A DNA stretch of 64,000 nt from Pampus argenteus (taxonomy: Eukaryota > Chordata > Actinopteri > Scombriformes > Stromateidae), in assembly GCA_036937835.1 (NCBI GenBank), contig CM072878.1:18952501-19016500 (forward strand), read 5' to 3'. Shown piece by piece: positions 24,501-32,579 of this stretch. The translations under genes were made by a program, and so were the position numbers. The notes below the pieces were generated by a model. It was given only the letters and a program-made list of their open reading frames with translations, had not been told where the DNA came from and did no database searches. Position 1 is the stretch's first letter, and every line of letters starts with the position of its first letter.

Positions 24501-27322
24501 TTGTTATCTGAAAAGAGAATGATTACTCATGAAATTCAACCAAACCTCAGACTATTTGAACTGAGCCAGATAACGAGCTCACTTTTTCTTTTTTTTTTTC
24601 TCCAGCAGAGCTCCCTGACAGCCCTCTGCTACCCTCATCTCTAAGGATTTGGAAAAAAAAAAAAAAAGTTGGGGGCTGCCTCTCTTCCTCAAGTCGCCTG
24701 CTTTCAAGTCAGCCTGTTTGAACATGGAGCGAGGTCCCAGAGGTCTGACTCTGGCCAACGCCACCTTCCCAGTATAGACGCAGAACTGGTTGACACAGAC
24801 AGAAACAGAGAGGAGAAGTTAAAAGAGTCCCTGAGCCTCATTAAAACATACACACTCTCCGCTCTCTGCAGGGAATTCGCACAGAATCCATACGTTTCAC
24901 TGAAATTTTTCACTGTCTCTTGACTCTTTTTAAGTCTTTAAGTCAAGAAGATGTGCAGAGTAAAGCATCGTCGTGGGGAAGAGGAGCTGAGCGCAGCAGA
25001 GTTGAGCCAAGAGAGGAGGATGAGGGGTGAGGGGAGGAAGGGGGGGGAGTCGCAGCAAGAAGCTGATCTGCTCCCTCAATCTGTGTTTCTGCAGGGTGCC
25101 CTAATCAAAGGCACCCGGGCCCGTCTGTGGCACCCAGAGCAAACAGACTGGGTCTGTCATTAAAGCTGAGGAACACAGCGGTGGGCGACACTATACCAGC
25201 AGCCCCCAAGGATTAGACTCTCTGTTTACACCCCACTAATCTCATCCCTATGTCCTCCCTGAGAAAATGGGTGGAAGTGGGGGAGAGTCAGGATGCAGAG
25301 AATTTAGATGGAGGAAAGCGAGGACAACGCAAGCCGAGCTCTCATCTCTCCATGGCTACCATCCCTGAGCTTTCTTCACAGCGGGTGAGCAGATGAAATG
25401 AAATCAAATGCGAAATGGAGAGAGAGAAGAGACAGAGAGTGGAGGAGTGGTGTACTGTGTCGGAGGAGGAAGAAGGAGGTGGAGGCTGAACCTCCTGCCA
25501 AGTCTCTCCTCACTTTAAACTCTCTTGTGTGTCAGCCATTACTGTAAGTGCGGCGCATAACCACGGAGCAGTTGGAGAGCGTCACACAAATCTTCAAATC
25601 AAACACTGCTACATTACAGGATGATGATAATATGCTATTGCTCTGCTTGTGCCATATAAACACCTTTCTGCTGCCAAAACCTGGTAGCCGTACAATAATT
25701 GTGAGGCTGGGAAAACAGAGTTATTAACAATGTTCTTTATGAGTGACCCAGATCTCTCTCAGGAGGGCCGTGGCCTCGCCGTGACCTCTCCCAGCAGGTG
25801 TTTTCATGCTAAAGGAGAAAAGACGGCCTGAATGTCTTATTCTTTTCATCTCTGCCAGTGTTATTTCTAGACGTGCTTCTAAAGTTTGCAGCTAAGTCCT
25901 CACTTTTATCTACATCTGCCTCTTGTGAAGGTAAATCTCAGGTCAAGGCATTTCATATAAGTCAGTACACGAGAATGAAATGTATAATGTATAATTCTGA
26001 ATATCACTCATCTCCAAGTGTATATCTCAATGTGCAGCATTGCCAGGGGTTTGTTTTCCATTTAGAGTGCCAATACTAACACATGCACTCTTATGGTGAG
26101 GTGATAATGAATGAAAAAAGGGGATAATCAAGTCCTGGCACAGCTAGTCAGAGGATAATGTCTTATGGTTAAAGGAAAGTCTCGAATGTTTGGAAGCAGT
26201 TACAGATAATTAGCTGATTTGACTCAATAACAAATGGTTTTGTCTCACAGGGGGAGGAGTGTGACCTCCTAACAAAGATCCTAAATCATCCACGTCTACG
26301 GCATGTCACATCTCATCCATGCAAATAAATAAACTCAGGTTTACATGTGAAGGAGCTGCAAATGACTATTCAGAAACACACCTTCATTTCATGAGCACAG
26401 CGTTTAACCTCCGAGCTTCCCACTAGTGTGCAGTGCTCTCATTCTCCACCCTCACTTTTTATTTAGAAAGGTCAATTTTGTGTCCAAATAAACGGCACAA
26501 ATGCAACTCTGGGTTTTAGAGCTACGAAATTTTAGTTTATAAAAGCACCTAAAAATGTAATATACAGTAAATTACAAAAAATGCAAGGGCCATATTTGCA
26601 AATTACTGTGCAAATGCATTGTATAATAAAAGGTGTAATTATTAATTGGAACTATTAAAGATTTGCATTTTCAATATTACACTGATTACAAGATGTTGAA
26701 CGTCTAAACTGCTTTTTATGTTGTGTGCAGCTGAGAGAAAATCTTTGCGTGCAACACAGAGAGAAACTGCAGAGCAAACAGTAGCAGGAATGGAAAATGA
26801 AGAAGGGAAAATAAAAATATTTAGCTTTGTGAGACAGAAGCTGCTCATCATTTTTATCTCTTTTGTTAATAGCAATGAAAACAATACATATACCACCTTC
26901 AAACAACAAGCTTTAAGACATCATCTGTATATTTTCTCTCTAGACACAATGAATGTTATGTAAAAACAATGGCAACATGTAATATGATAAAATAATGAGA
27001 ATATATAAGTATATTTTACTTGCTGACAGCGAGTTGAGAACAGTGTTTGCAGATGCTGGGGGACACTGACCGGTGCGGTCGTGGTGGCGGTGATGGCGGG
27101 CGTGCTGTTGTCAGTGCCGGCCGGCTCGCTGTGCGTCTGTGTGGGGGTGTACAGTGTCATGGCGTGCTCAGGAACCCGGCTCTGCCCGGTGTAGTCCTGC
27201 GTCGGAAGCGGGTGTGGTGCCGCAAACTCTGCAGGGATGCCATTCTGTGGAGGGGGTGGGTACTGGGCTGGGGTGTACGGCTGGGCCATTGCTTCTGGGG
27301 GGTTGGTGGCCTCTTGGTTACC
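677..27322 (-). CDS. rbfox3: rbfox3 coding region, ten exons, 3' end outside window
   Basis: Span of the spliced gene on the minus strand. Ten exons with GT/AG borders join in phase to 329 codons from MAQPY to VGTM. Fox proteins are RNA-binding splicing regulators that recognise (U)GCAUG through one RRM; Rbfox3 is the neuronal nuclear antigen NeuN and acts mainly in neuronal nuclei (family knowledge). Order: Pro/Gln/Thr-rich N-terminus (about 1-115), RRM (about 118-195) with RNP2 LHVSNIPF and RNP1 KGFGFVTF, then a Tyr/Ala/Pro-rich tail with RGAHLRGRGR. Human RBFOX3 is about 312 residues and ends in GTM, so the coding part is nearly complete. The stop codon is not in the window: the last visible exon ends at ATG followed by a GT donor. 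RBFOX3 is favoured over RBFOX1/2 by VYGPELYAVTGFPYP, which lacks the RBFOX1 insert TVLLCQANQEG, and by DPYHHTIGPAATYS. I cannot tell which teleost duplicate (a or b) it is. Confidence 0.96.
756..3133 (-). other. rbfox3: rbfox3 intron, 2.4 kb
   Basis: No supported coding sequence. It contains homopolymer runs (T near 1246-1260, A near 2109-2124) and a transcript-sense UGCAUG at 2866-2871, about 265 nt below the donor of the 59-nt exon. The rest is unremarkable. Confidence 0.8.
3134..3192 (-). CDS. rbfox3: rbfox3 exon, GGYAAYRFAQP segment (59 nt)
   Basis: The acceptor gtatttttgcag precedes GGYAAYRFAQPTTTAAYSD, and the exon ends AG|GTGAGAATC two bases into a Ser codon. This is the Tyr/Ala-rich C-terminal segment (human RBFOX3 GGYAAYRYAQPAAAAAAYSDS). 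The Ala run is partly replaced by Thr and is slightly shorter. Confidence 0.95.
3193..5497 (-). other. rbfox3: rbfox3 intron, 2.3 kb, with UGCAUG cluster
   Basis: No M43-like exon or other coding sequence was seen. It holds (TG)8 at 4144-4159, three transcript-sense UGCAUG hexamers at 4186-4213 and an A run near 4785-4800. Confidence 0.8.
4186..4213 (-). promoter_or_regulatory. UGCAUG cluster in the intron after the 40-nt exon
   Basis: Transcript-sense TGCATG at 4186-4191, 4190-4195 and 4208-4213. They lie about 1.3 kb below the 40-nt exon and 1.0 kb above the 59-nt exon, so any effect would be distal. The overlapping pair lies beside a TG repeat and may be simple-sequence derived. Confidence 0.35.
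5498..5537 (-). CDS. rbfox3: rbfox3 40-nt exon (B40-type, VVYQDGFYGAEIY)
   Basis: A 40-nt exon between acceptor caattttacag and donor TAT|GTAAGTACAG. It finishes an Ala codon and encodes VVYQDGFYGAEIY. The length and peptide match the brain-type exon B40 of Fox genes, which in RBFOX1 is mutually exclusive with the muscle exon M43 (VVYQEPVYGNKLLQ). I found no M43-like peptide in the flanking introns. As 40 is not a multiple of three, skipping changes the downstream frame. Confidence 0.96.
5538..6696 (-). other. rbfox3: rbfox3 intron, 1.2 kb
   Basis: Intron between the 133-nt and 40-nt exons. One transcript-sense UGCAUG lies at 6548-6553, about 145 nt below the donor. No coding sequence recognised. 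Confidence 0.8.
6548..6553 (-). promoter_or_regulatory. UGCAUG downstream of the 133-nt exon
   Basis: A single transcript-sense TGCATG about 145 nt below the donor of the RGG-encoding exon, inside the usual range for Fox-dependent enhancers. Function inferred from position only. Confidence 0.4.
6697..6829 (-). CDS. rbfox3: rbfox3 exon, RGG-like and Pro-rich segment (133 nt)
   Basis: The acceptor ctttccatag is followed by an exon encoding (V)TGFPYPATGATVAYRG, AHLRGRGRAVYNTFR and TAPPPPPIPAYG(A), ending GGAGC|GTGAGTATC. The Arg/Gly cluster RGAHLRGRGR is typical of Fox C-terminal regions. The sequence differs from human RBFOX3 at only a few residues. The exon enters with two bases of a Val codon and leaves with two bases of an Ala codon. 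A transcript-sense UGCAUG lies at 6548-6553 in the following intron. Confidence 0.96.
6830..12042 (-). other. rbfox3: rbfox3 intron, 5.2 kb
   Basis: In RBFOX1 the corresponding interval carries an additional exon (TVLLCQANQEG...); no such peptide was found. Contents seen: T/G homopolymers at 8589-8637, an AT-rich stretch about 9480-9990, a pyrimidine-rich stretch about 10130-10200, (TG)n at 10902-10929 and one transcript-sense UGCAUG at 11159-11164. Confidence 0.75.
10902..10929 (+). repeat. (TG)n imperfect microsatellite
   Basis: TG repeats interrupted by CG and AG dinucleotides. Confidence 0.85.
12043..12096 (-). CDS. rbfox3: rbfox3 exon, WKLNPVVGAVYG segment (54 nt)
   Basis: A 54-nt exon from acceptor gttcaccag to donor GCCG|GTAAGAACC. 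It completes the Gly codon, then encodes WKLNPVVGAVYGPELYA. This is the conserved segment just after the RRM. The fish has PELYA where human RBFOX3 has PEFYA. The last base starts a Val codon finished by the exon at 6829, giving YAVTGFPYP, the RBFOX3-type join without the extra exon found in RBFOX1. Confidence 0.97.
12097..12181 (-). other. rbfox3: rbfox3 minimal intron, 85 bp
   Basis: Short intron with donor GTAAGTGCC and acceptor gttcaccag joining the 61-nt and 54-nt exons. It interrupts a Gly codon after its first base. Confidence 0.9.
12182..12242 (-). CDS. rbfox3: rbfox3 exon, RRM end (61 nt)
   Basis: A 61-nt exon between acceptor ctttgaacag and donor AACG|GTAAGTGCC. It encodes VNNATARVMTNKK then VANPYTNG; the first part is the invariant last strand of the RBFOX RRM. 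VANPYTNG differs from mammalian RBFOX3 TGNPYTNG and RBFOX1 TVNPYTNG at the first two positions. The exon ends after the first base of a Gly codon (phase 1) completed by the next exon across an 85-bp intron. Confidence 0.97.
12243..13010 (-). other. rbfox3: rbfox3 intron, 0.77 kb, with UGCAUG copies
   Basis: Intron following the RNP1 exon. Three transcript-sense UGCAUG hexamers are at 12852-12857, 12856-12861 and 12746-12751. No coding sequence. Confidence 0.8.
12746..12861 (-). promoter_or_regulatory. UGCAUG (Fox-binding) cluster downstream of the RNP1 exon
   Basis: On the minus (transcript) strand TGCATG occurs at 12852-12857, 12856-12861 and 12746-12751, about 150 to 265 nt below the 5' splice site of the 93-nt RRM exon. 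Fox proteins bind UGCAUG and downstream copies usually promote inclusion (known). Function here is inferred. Confidence 0.55.
13011..13103 (-). CDS. rbfox3: rbfox3 exon, RNP1 of RRM (93 nt, autoregulated class)
   Basis: The 31 codons begin GFGFVTFETSTDADRAR and end NGTIVEGRKIE. GFGFVTF is RNP1; its two Phe residues match human FOX-1 F158 and F160, which stack on RNA. The acceptor cactctcag follows a branch-like ggctaac and a pyrimidine tract; the donor GAG|GTGCTT departs from the GTRAGT consensus and looks weak. In mammals the equivalent 93-nt exon is skipped through Fox autoregulation, giving an in-frame product with a disabled RRM (known). Here a (GT)n tract in the transcript lies just upstream and UGCAUG copies lie downstream. 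ST in FETSTDAD is a small change from RBFOX3 FETSSDAD. Confidence 0.97.
13156..13200 (+). repeat. (AC)n microsatellite near RNP1 exon
   Basis: AC tract with one AT interruption. In the transcript it is a GU repeat ending about 50 nt above the 3' splice site of the 93-nt exon. Confidence 0.95.
14200..14224 (+). repeat. (TTTA)n microsatellite
   Basis: About six tandem TTTA units. Confidence 0.9.
14900..15350. mobile_element. degraded TTAAAGGATA-type fragments, opposite orientations
   Basis: The left part (about 14935-15110, +) holds catgaaaagcctaaaactaa and gtgcactgggtgaaatgttc, which match the element interior. The right part (about 15268-15350, -) holds ttggttttgttatttttcac, aggatttattgacagtaaga and tatcttttaac, the reverse complement of the left end of the same family. 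Confidence 0.55.
15968..16021 (-). CDS. rbfox3: rbfox3 exon, RRM helix 1 / strand 2 (54 nt)
   Basis: A 54-nt exon between acceptor ctttctctgcag and donor AAG|GTAAGTG, both strong. It encodes QFGKILDVEIIFNERGSK, identical to the RBFOX RRM segment between RNP2 and RNP1. Phase is 0 at both ends, so skipping would be in frame but would destroy the RRM fold. Confidence 0.97.
16022..19759 (-). other. rbfox3: rbfox3 intron, 3.7 kb
   Basis: Carries a degraded fish SINE at 16322-16456. Most of 16780-19740 is low in repeats and rich in TAATTA/ATTA words, which could be conserved noncoding sequence, though this cannot be shown from one genome. No coding sequence. Confidence 0.75.
16322..16456 (+). mobile_element. 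fish tRNA-derived SINE, degraded
   Basis: The left part catggtggcctaatgatta resembles a tRNA-type A box and is followed by gtaaccacaacgtcc. The right part gttgcatgtcatacccttct, then tttcctgtctctct and ctaaaggctaaaag, matches the body and tail of a SINE abundant in percomorph fish. The B box (GGTTCGANTCC) is missing: the sequence jumps from ccacggttt to gttgcatgtcat. The copy is therefore old and probably not transcribable. Confidence 0.75.
19760..19903 (-). CDS. rbfox3: rbfox3 exon, linker and start of RRM (144 nt)
   Basis: The acceptor ccctctggcag lies above 19903 and the donor GGG|GTGAGTACC below 19760. The 48 codons begin TDDVTQTEGSQQLQLQ, a variable Gln-rich linker, and continue QQPKRLHVSNIPFRF and RDPDLRQMFG. 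LHVSNIPF is RNP2 of the RRM; its His and Phe correspond to the human FOX-1 residues (H120, F126) that pack on the GCAUG bases. The second half is identical to vertebrate RBFOX as I know it, while the linker is diverged as expected. Phase is 0 at both ends. Confidence 0.97.
20690..21000. mobile_element. degraded fish interspersed repeat
   Basis: Core agcctagcttagcatataga, then ctgaaagcagggcaaaaaag and ctagcctgaagctag, resembles a very common fish repeat (TTAGCTTAGCATAAAGACTG type). The edges are uncertain. Confidence 0.5.
21534..21584 (+). repeat. (AC)25 microsatellite
   Basis: Longest uninterrupted AC tract of the window, inside the 7.1-kb intron. Confidence 0.95.
22610..22630 (+). repeat. 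(AAGG)n microsatellite
   Basis: About five tandem AAGG units. Confidence 0.9.
23597..24087 (+). mobile_element. TTAAAGGATA-type MITE, copy A (3' end intact)
   Basis: Contains attgtca, ccgaagcctgatat, aaactattaaaaacac, ccttcattaccatg, ggaaatactcactagagcac and agaaactgggggctacagg, and ends ATCCTTTAA at 24087. This matches a nonautonomous element family frequent in percomorph genomes and is clearly related to the copy at 38130. The left inverted terminus is eroded. Confidence 0.7.
24376..24393 (+). repeat. (TG)n microsatellite
   Basis: Short TG tract in a TG-rich neighbourhood starting near 24306. Confidence 0.9.
27020..27322 (-). CDS. rbfox3: rbfox3 exon with MAQPY start codon (N-terminal domain)
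   Basis: The acceptor tttctcacag precedes base 27322. The exon first encodes GNQEATNPPEA, then ATG at 27289-27287 opening MAQPYTPAQYPPPPQNG. GNQEA...MAQPY matches the same join in RBFOX1, where a preceding exon supplies an upstream methionine, so this exon may also be read from an in-frame upstream start. The Pro/Gln/Thr-rich segment is low complexity and includes QNGIPAEF, TQDYTGQ and MTLYTPTQTHSE, all close to RBFOX3. The 3' border is uncertain. Ending at CAA|GTAAAA (27020) gives 90 codons from MAQ and keeps the usual final Gln; ending at CCG|GTCAGT (27071) gives 73 codons, close to the roughly 75 in human RBFOX3. Both end in phase 0 and both joins stay open into the next exon. No domain of known fold is present. 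Confidence 0.93.
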
Positions 27323-28904
27323 CTGTGAGAAACATAGAAAAGGTGGAAAGTGTTAGAACTACAGTCGAGATTAAAGTTAAAATATATTGTTTGACTCGTA
27401 CAACCGGCGTGAAAGATGTTGGAGTTTTCCAGTGAGATTCAGAAGGCGACTGGGGAGAGCTGTCCTGCAAACCAACTAAGTCAGGAGGAAACAGCCATCA
27501 TATCACATCTCAGCTCACATTAGAGAAATCCTTGATCATTGCTAATGAACACAATTTATGTTGTAGAGCATGACTCACTGTTGGAGGGGCAAGAGTCAGG
27601 GGGAATCTCAATTGCTCTCATGGTAAAGCGCAAGAGGAAAGATCAATTAATTGATAAAATTTTGATTAGGACCTTTGATTTCAACGACAGGTCCGTAAAA
27701 GTAGCAGCCGCTCTCTCTCCGAGCTCCACTTTTCTACTTTTAACACCAACCTGTGTTTCATTTTATGAGCTTTCCTTCCGCTTTCTATCCCTGCCTTTGT
27801 TTCTGTCTCAGCTATCAATCCCTTTTCTGCAACACTATTGATGAACATAAAGGAGCAGGGTTTCATTTTGTATTAACACAACTTTAAGAAAAAAAACAGT
27901 GAATCACTAAAATGATCTAAATTCTTCCCAAGAAATCAGCAAGTGAACAACATTAAGAATCTGATAAGTTTTGAACACTCACTGCTGGAGAAAGGTGCTG
28001 AAGTTTGTTACCAGTTTGTTCTTCCATATGCTTCCCAAACACACACAGTATGTGGGATCCTCACCACATATGTTTTTTAGTCTCTGCTCCCGACTTAAAT
28101 GATAGATGGCCCTTTGCAATGAAGCGGTTTCACAGACCCTTTGTCTCGTGTCGATGCTTGAGATGATGAGCTGCAGAAATAATGGACTTTTCTGGCTGGT
28201 GCACATTGTTAAACTCGGTAATGGCCGGACTACCGAAGTGCTTGTCTTATTGTTGCAAAGCACTGCGCTCTGCGAATCCAGACTAATGAGCAGAATAGTG
28301 AGATCAGCGCTGCAGTAGCGGATATCCATCCCAACATTAAAAACACAGAGGAAAAGGTGAGACAATAACACTAAAATCCAATAACACCCCCTGCAAATAC
28401 CCTCAATCAAATTTAAAGATACAGATCATGCGAGCTCAACGCATAACTCTTTTGATAAGACAGAAGGAGGCAAAAAGCACACAGTAGCAGCCAGAAGTAA
28501 GGGTTTATGATTGGAGAAAAACAATAACAGTAAACAGATAGAGAGGTTTCTGTCTCTTTCTTTACAAGCTGGCTGGGGACGGTGGGATAGGAGATAAATG
28601 TGTTTTCTTCTTCTCTTTTTTTGCTGCTGTAGTGTTTGGCCTCCTTCTGCAGATTTCCACAGAAAGCTCTATCTGGGCAGGAGGAGGCTGTGGTTTTAAT
28701 GAGAGAACTGAGCAACATTACACTGTAAATGTAGTGGAAATAATTCTACTCTGACGTGTTGGCAAACAAACCTTGGTCTAAACTATGCTCTGCCAATTAA
28801 GGAAATGCTCCATTATCTAAATGAAAAAAGAGGGGAGCCTTGAGAGGGGAGGAGTGAACGGCCTCCTGCAGCCTGCAGGGCCTCTCGGATGCTCCTTCAG
28901 GAGG

Positions 28905-29105
28905 AGTGGACCCTCACTCCTGCCTCACCTAATCCTCCTTCTCTTTTTCATTATACTGTATTTCTATCTCCTCTGTCTCTCCCCCAATCCCTCCGCCCCA
29001 CCCCCCTTTCCCTTTCATGCTCATCTCTTCCTCCCCCCTCCCTCTCTTTTTATGCAGAAAGTTTTTTAATCTCTACCCCTGTGCTCTACTTTTCCTCTCC
29101 CTCCA
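28905..29105 (+). repeat. pyrimidine-rich low-complexity stretch
   Basis: About 200 bp dominated by C and T, such as ctccgccccacccccctttc. The transcript strand is purine-rich. It gives rise to a spurious Pro/Ser/Leu frame. Confidence 0.75.
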
Positions 29106-29433
29106 GTCATGGCATTATATAACACACTTGCATTGCGGGGCATCATAATTCAAGGAAGCTCTTGATGTTGGCAATTTTCATCTTCTGAGTGCCCATTTTA
29201 AAGGAGAATGGGGTATGGTTACCTAAAAAAAAGATACACCTCCTGGTATGACAGCTGAGAGTATTACCAGATCCACGTGTCCTCCTTTTAACCATCAACA
29301 GCGTCAGTACTTAACAATCCAGCAGAAACAAAAAGATCGACTGTACATCAAACACTGCTCGTGTCATTAAGAGGATCAAAGCTTCACTTATGTGTTTTAG
29401 TTAGTCGCTGTCGTGACCATAGTCCTGATGGGT

Positions 29434-29800
29434 GTTTACATGCACACTGATATCCTGAATATGATTGGATGAACATCATCATGTAACCTTCATATGCCAG
29501 TTTTCAGTAAATCAAAAAACTGATTTTAACCAGTATATTGTGGCATATAAACACATTACACCATAAAAAAAATGTGCAAATAAAAAGTTAAATCAGAGTC
29601 AAACAACACAACGTCATCCTGCAACGCACAACTTTGGTAAATCAGACACATCCATGTGCACATTCCTGGAGAAATGCTACTAATACCTTAAAACAGAGGA
29701 TAAAATTATTGCAGCGATTTGTAAAAAAAAATCTTTTTCCATAAAAATTTCACATCCAAAATATAAAAACTTAAACCTGTGTACGAGTGCACATGTAAAC
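29434..29800. mobile_element. MITE-like element with GTTTACATGCACAC termini
   Basis: gtttacatgcacac at 29434-29447 and gtgcacatgtaaac at 29787-29800 are imperfect inverted repeats bounding 367 bp of AT-rich noncoding sequence. This terminus type is common in fish genomes. No open frame resembling a transposase. Confidence 0.6.
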
Positions 29801-32121
29801 AAACACACACAGACTGAGATCCTTCTCTGGCCATGAAATGATTATTGTATTTTCCTGAGAACATGACATGTTTTGGGTGCTTTGTGCTGTCTGCTTAGTT
29901 GTGAGAGAGCTTCTGGTATTAGTTTCTTGTTTGCCATATTCTTGGCTATTTATTTGACAGTTCCTTAGTTTAGGGAAATGTATAGTTTAGTTTACTTTGC
30001 TCTCTAACAGTACTGTTTGTTGTTTTGTTTTCTTCTTCTGTTCTGCATTAGTCATGACATGTTTTACTAAACTTGTTAAAGCATCATCTGCCTTCGAGTA
30101 TCCCTCTGCACTCGGGTCAGAATCCAAACTGTTACACTCACAGAGAACACAGGCCAGTGTATCTGTGTCAGGTCTGTTGCTATTTGAGCCTTAAACAAGT
30201 GCAAAGAACTGAGTCGGAGCCAAGTGATACACAAACAGGATAACAGCCTGGAGCTCGGTATCATAAAAAAAAAAAAGAAAGAAAAAAACTACTAAAGTGT
30301 TGTAGCACCATGCCGCTGCTGTTTCAAAGGGCAGAAAGGCAAAAGCAAGGAGGCGGAGAGTACAGGCCTCATTAGTGAAACACAAAGTAACGCTGGCTCT
30401 CGTATGATCTTCGCCTTCCTCTGATGTATGTGACAAACGAGTTATTTGACTGGAAATGAACTGGGAAAAGAAAAAAGACCCATGCAAATCACAGGAGTTG
30501 CGCTTGTCCCACTGCAGCCATGCGCCCCTTTTTACTGGGGCTGACTCGCCGGTGTCAAGATAATCCACGGTGCCTAATGAAAAGCCCTCCATGGCAAACC
30601 AGTCAGGTACACTGCACATCTCATTCCGCTGAAAGAGATTGCTGTTCATTATAGCTACAAGTCGTTGTTATATGGGGATCCTGGTGAGTGTTTCTCTACC
30701 TGCAGGCCTGTTTATGGGAAAAGAGCAGGTCCCTTTGCGGCACTTTAATGCCCCCTTACATGGCCCGCTGCCATGAGCCGCCTAAACCTCGTCTCCACGG
30801 ACACGACAACGAAGAATAAAGGCAACCGGAGAGAGCAGCCTTTATCGATCTCCCTTGCTTTCCATTTCTCTTTCCCTCCTTCCCTCCATCACTCCTTTCA
30901 CCCCTCCCACTCCTATTACTGCAGAGCACAATAAAAAACACTATCTCTAATCTTAAGCACTCTCCTTGTGTAAAATTGGATTGGAAACCCTTACTTAAGG
31001 AGATCACTTTTGGAGCAAAGTTTTTGTTTTTACAGTCAGCTTCAGCAGCCAAAGAGGTCAGGAAGGCCTTGTGGCGATGCCCACTGCTGAGGCTGACAGT
31101 CCGAGAGAAACTCCCAGCACTCAGTACTCAGAGGGAGACAGAACATTTCATCGGTGTTAACCCCTGCGAAGACGGTCAAGGCTATATTCCATCTCGGCAG
31201 GTACAACCGCTTGGCTGCTCGCCAGCGATCCGTGATCCTCTTTAGCGGCGCTGGGAGGGACGGTGCTGAGAGGCCAAGAGGAGATGGGCTGTGCAAATAC
31301 AGGAGCTGTTAGGAGGAACTCATATCGGCAGAGTGCTGCTCTGACTCATACGCGCGATGGAAGGTCAAAGAGCAACGCGAAGGCAAAATACGGCAGGCGA
31401 CTAATTGCGTTGCATTGAATCCGGAGGGAAATCACTTAAATGGGAGCGAGCTGATCAATCTCTGCGTTAGGAGCTGTGATGGAGTGGGCAGCTTTATGGC
31501 TTCAGCTCAGTCACACACAGCTTAGATCATTTTTCAGCAAAGACCTTCCTACTTTACACGATTCCTACTGTATGACGCTAATAGTCTACAGCAAGCAATG
31601 TTCCTCCTGATTTTGTACACCGAGCAATTCAAACAGATTTAGCTCCGCAGTGTTTCTGTATAATCCAAACAGCACGAATAGTCTAATGTTGACTTAACAT
31701 AAAGCATCGCTGTCTCATCCCTTCATGGAAAATGTACACAAGCAACTTGCTTTGTCAGATTACGGATGACATAACATTTTTTAAGTGAATCTTAAGCTCT
31801 TCGGCGCTTGAAAGTTATTCTTGTCTCATCCAAATCATCATTCACTGAGCATTTCTCTCCATGAACAGAGAAGTAATGCTCATTTGGTTTTAATGACCGT
31901 CTGACAGTGACAGTGGCAAACTTGTGACAAATCCCGCCAGGCTGTCACTGCACAAACCCGAGTATATAGTGAAAAGTGTAACGCAGCTCAGTGGAGGCCA
32001 ACGTACAGCAATCAGTTGATGCAATACAAACGAAACACTGAGTGGTTTTCAGCCAGCTGCATGAAAGCCCCTCGTTGTCCCCGACTCTGCTGCTGATGCT
32101 CAGTTAATTGTAGCCCCGCAC

Positions 32122-32122
<1 letters not shown>

Positions 32123-32150
<28 letters not shown>
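32123..32150 (+). repeat. (CAGG)7 microsatellite
   Basis: Seven perfect CAGG units. Confidence 0.95.
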
Positions 32151-32152
<2 letters not shown>

Positions 32153-32363
32153 AAAAGACGGCCTGAGATGATTTCCACAGGCAACTGGCATTCATTTTGT
32201 CTTGAAGGCGCATAAATAAAGGCTGTCTAGTCGGGTCCATTTTAATTAGGCGAGCCACATGATCTTACTCCAACTCTCTCTGTTAACACTCACCAGAGGC
32301 TGCGGCATGTGTTAATTACAACCACACGCCACACAGTGAATCCAAGGTGAGCTAGAAAAGAGA

Positions 32364-32389
32364 AACAACAACAACAACAACAACAACAA
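32364..32389 (+). repeat. (AAC)n microsatellite
   Basis: Perfect AAC tract of about 26 bp. Confidence 0.9.
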
Positions 32390-32548
32390 AACACCTTGAG
32401 CTGAGCTTCTCATGATGAGGCACATATCTGGTGCAACGGCTATTTCCCTCCTCCTAGTCAACCAATTACAGCACGGTGTTGGGAGAGAGATAGAGAAGGG
32501 AGATGTGGAGAAGCAGCCCAATTTAATGCAGATTCACCCCCCCACCTC

Positions 32549-32577
<29 letters not shown>
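32549..32577 (+). repeat. (CA)14 microsatellite
   Basis: Perfect CA tract. Confidence 0.95.

Positions 32578-32579
<2 letters not shown>

Larger units (their letters stand above)
19904..27019 (-). other. rbfox3: rbfox3 intron, 7.1 kb
   Basis: Holds a degraded fish repeat near 20690-21000, (AC)25 at 21534-21584, an (AAGG)n tract at 22610-22630, a TTAAAGGATA-type element at 23597-24087 and (TG)n at 24376-24393. No coding exon found. Confidence 0.75.

Noticed and set aside
28868..29122. Pro/Ser/Leu-rich plus-strand frames resembling a proline-rich protein
   Set aside because: A direct consequence of the C/T-rich low-complexity stretch.
30191..30649. 152-codon minus-strand frame
   Set aside because: Starts in ordinary intron sequence, runs into a T-rich tract giving poly-Phe, and shows no family motif.
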